This document shows, piece by piece, positions 31,658 through 32,669 of a stretch of DNA of 32,669 bases. This DNA comes from Candidatus Gottesmanbacteria bacterium RIFCSPHIGHO2_02_FULL_40_13 (GTDB taxonomy: Bacteria > Patescibacteriota > Microgenomatia > 2-02-FULL-39-11), in NCBI GenBank assembly GCA_001779235.1, contig MFJN01000044.1:24112-56780 (forward strand). Reading direction: 5' to 3'. How positions within the stretch are numbered: the first letter of the stretch is position 1; every line of letters starts with the position of its first letter. Both the position numbers and the translations under genes were made by a program. Below the pieces are notes generated by a model that was given only the letters and a program-made list of their open reading frames with translations, was not told the origin of the DNA and ran no database searches.

Positions 31658-31726
31658 CCCCGTACCAAAAGCCCCAAGAAGCCATTCATCACCGCATTGA
31701 GAAGGCGGGGCTTTTTGGTACTGGGG
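31658..31726. repeat. Long inverted repeat upstream of the RNase J gene
   Basis: CCCC-G-TACCAAAA-GCCCC (31658-31675) pairs with GGGGC-TTTTTGGTA-CT-GGGG (31707-31726), about 17 pairs, around a 31-base loop containing a small GCC/GGC stem. The T-rich 3' arm provides the TTGGTA used as -35 of the next promoter. It may be a second terminator or a regulatory structure. Confidence 0.6.
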
Positions 31727-31742
31727 TAAATCATGATACAAT
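31715..31742 (+). promoter_or_regulatory. Promoter for the RNase J gene (TTGGTA-16-TACAAT)
   Basis: TTGGTA (31715-31720) and TACAAT (31737-31742) are 16 nt apart. The -10 ends 12 nt before the ATG, so the leader would be only about 6 nt. The -35 is embedded in the 3' arm of the inverted repeat at 31658-31726. Confidence 0.5.
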
Positions 31743-31754
31743 AATAATAATTTA

Positions 31755-32669
31755 ATGCTTACTAGCTCTCCTAACACTTCACAAGAATCGGTTCGAATAA
31801 TACCTCTGGGCGGGGTTGGCGATGTCACCAAAAATATGTATCTCTACGAATATCATACCTCGCCAGGTATCATCTCCGATATCCTGATAGTCGACTGCGG
31901 AATAGGATTCCCTGAAGAAAACATGTATGGAATTGATATCGTAATTCCTGATATTTCCTATCTGCGCGATAAAAAAGATAAAATTAGAGGAATTGTTCTG
32001 ACACACGGCCATGACGACCATATCGCAGCACTCCCCTACATACTGCCGGAACTGAAAGTACCGGTATACGGCTCAAAACTTACCGCCGCGTTAGCAGAAG
32101 TAAAACTTGAGGAATTAGGGTTGCATAATCAGGTAAAAACTATCAATACAGATGATATTTTAAGAATCGGGCCTTTTAATATTGAATTTATCCACGTCAC
32201 CCATTCCATTCCGGACGCCTGTAATCTAATCATCAAGACTCCAGTTGGCACTTTTTACCATGGCAGTGATTATAAATTTGACTGGACCCCGCTTGATGGC
32301 AAAATTACGGAGGTCGGTAAAATAGCCCAGGCTTCAAAGACGGGTATTTTATGCCTGCTGTCAGATTGCGTCAGGGTGGAATCTCCTGGTTACACCTTGT
32401 CTGAACGGGTTATTGAGGACACTCTCGAAAAAGAAATCAGAAACTGTCCGGGAAAGTTTATTTTTACCACCCAGTCTTCAAATATTTCACGTATTCAACT
32501 GGCGGTTAATGTAGCGATAAGACACAACAGAAAAATAGCATTTCTGGGCCGTTCAATTGAGAAAAATGTCACAGTTTCGCGTAAACTGGGTTACATCAAC
32601 TTTCCCGATATCCACATCGTCCCCGAAAAGGATCTTTATAAATATCAGGACCGGGAACTGGCCTTGATG
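31755..32669 (+). CDS. rnj: Ribonuclease J (partial, C-terminus outside window)
   Basis: Metallo-beta-lactamase-fold ribonuclease with 5'-3' exonuclease and endonuclease activity, used for mRNA decay and rRNA maturation. 305 codons are visible from ATG 31755 to the window edge, roughly half to two-thirds of a typical RNase J. The N-terminal IIPLGGVGDVTKNMYLYEY matches the usual start of the domain. The zinc-binding motif is THGHDDHIAALPY, later followed by the third-motif histidine in FIHVTHSIPDA and by GSDYKFDWTP. The start of the beta-CASP domain follows, with FTTQSSNISRIQLAV. The GEIGKN of many members is GDVTKN here. It is preceded by its own promoter with a very short leader. It completes a set of RNA-decay genes with pnp. 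Confidence 0.95.
   Translation, partial: MLTSSPNTSQESVRIIPLGGVGDVTKNMYLYEYHTSPGIISDILIVDCGIGFPEENMYGIDIVIPDISYLRDKKDKIRGIVLTHGHDDHIAALPYILPELKVPVYGSKLTAALAEVKLEELGLHNQVKTINTDDILRIGPFNIEFIHVTHSIPDACNLIIKTPVGTFYHGSDYKFDWTPLDGKITEVGKIAQASKTGILCLLSDCVRVESPGYTLSERVIEDTLEKEIRNCPGKFIFTTQSSNISRIQLAVNVAIRHNRKIAFLGRSIEKNVTVSRKLGYINFPDIHIVPEKDLYKYQDRELALM

Noticed and set aside
31610-31754. Frameshifted remnant of the Lon S16 protease domain
   Set aside because: The 145 bp after the stop contain a terminator, an inverted repeat and a promoter, with no peptide similar to the S16 domain in any frame.
1-32669. Recoded UGA, as in Absconditabacteria and Gracilibacteria
   Set aside because: TGA is the natural stop of nusA, rpsO, the methyltransferase and other genes, and no conserved gene contains in-frame TGA.

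Overview
The window looks like chromosomal DNA from an uncultured Patescibacteria/CPR bacterium, most like the Microgenomates (OP11) group. This is inferred from gene order and trimmed proteins, not from a search. The evidence is: (i) rpoB-rpoC joined directly to rpsL-rpsG-fusA-tuf-rpsJ-rplC; (ii) an IF2 with almost no N-terminal extension (516 aa even with an insertion) and an EF-Tu of ordinary length; (iii) many large membrane proteins and few metabolic genes; (iv) short intergenic gaps. TGA ends several genes (nusA, rpsO, the methyltransferase, the glycosyltransferase), so UGA is a normal stop codon. No tRNA, rRNA or CRISPR array was found.

Layout. 1-12713 (minus strand): rpoB, rpoC, rpsL, rpsG, fusA, tuf, rpsJ, rplC (cut by the window edge), with promoters before rpoB, tuf and rplC and hairpins between tuf/rpsJ and rpsJ/rplC. 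12869-14590 (minus): a GT-C-like membrane protein. 14591-15139: a gene-free stretch full of palindromes. 15140-16563 (plus): a methyltransferase overlapping a family-2 glycosyltransferase. 16601-24095 (plus): nusA, infB, a degenerate DHH-family protein, rpsO, pnp and a cystathionine gamma-synthase/lyase-type PLP enzyme. 24126-24976: a MntA/HepT toxin-antitoxin pair. 24989-26323 (minus): a second GT-C-like membrane protein. 26569-30205: a restriction-modification island with an XRE regulator and PLD-family nuclease on plus, converging on a gamma-class adenine methyltransferase and a complete LexA on minus. 30533-31609: a Lon-type AAA+ ATPase without a protease domain. 31755-end: RNase J (cut by the window edge).

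Main points of interest. (1) The restriction/LexA island is bracketed by an 18-bp inverted repeat (26414-26431 and 30480-30497, 17/18 identical), with a third copy at 15025-15042, suggesting a mobile defence cassette without its own recombinase. (2) A dispersed palindromic repeat of about 90-140 bp has two intergenic copies and one copy in frame inside the GTPase domain of infB, adding about 37-40 residues between switch I and the DTPGH motif. (3) Three genes (rplC, nusA and the DHH-like gene) share one leader design: a good sigma70-type promoter, then an intrinsic-terminator-like hairpin whose T-run ends only 5-8 nt before the start codon. rpoB and rpsJ have related hairpins. (4) Several other genes have a -10 box only 6-12 nt from ATG, suggesting leaderless or nearly leaderless mRNAs. 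(5) The DHH protein has lost its metal-binding residues, and the Lon-like ATPase has no peptidase domain.

Most of the window serves transcription (RpoB, RpoC, NusA), translation (S12, S7, EF-G, EF-Tu, S10, L3, IF2, S15) and RNA decay (PNPase, RNase J). The accessory genes are cell-surface glycan functions and genome defence.
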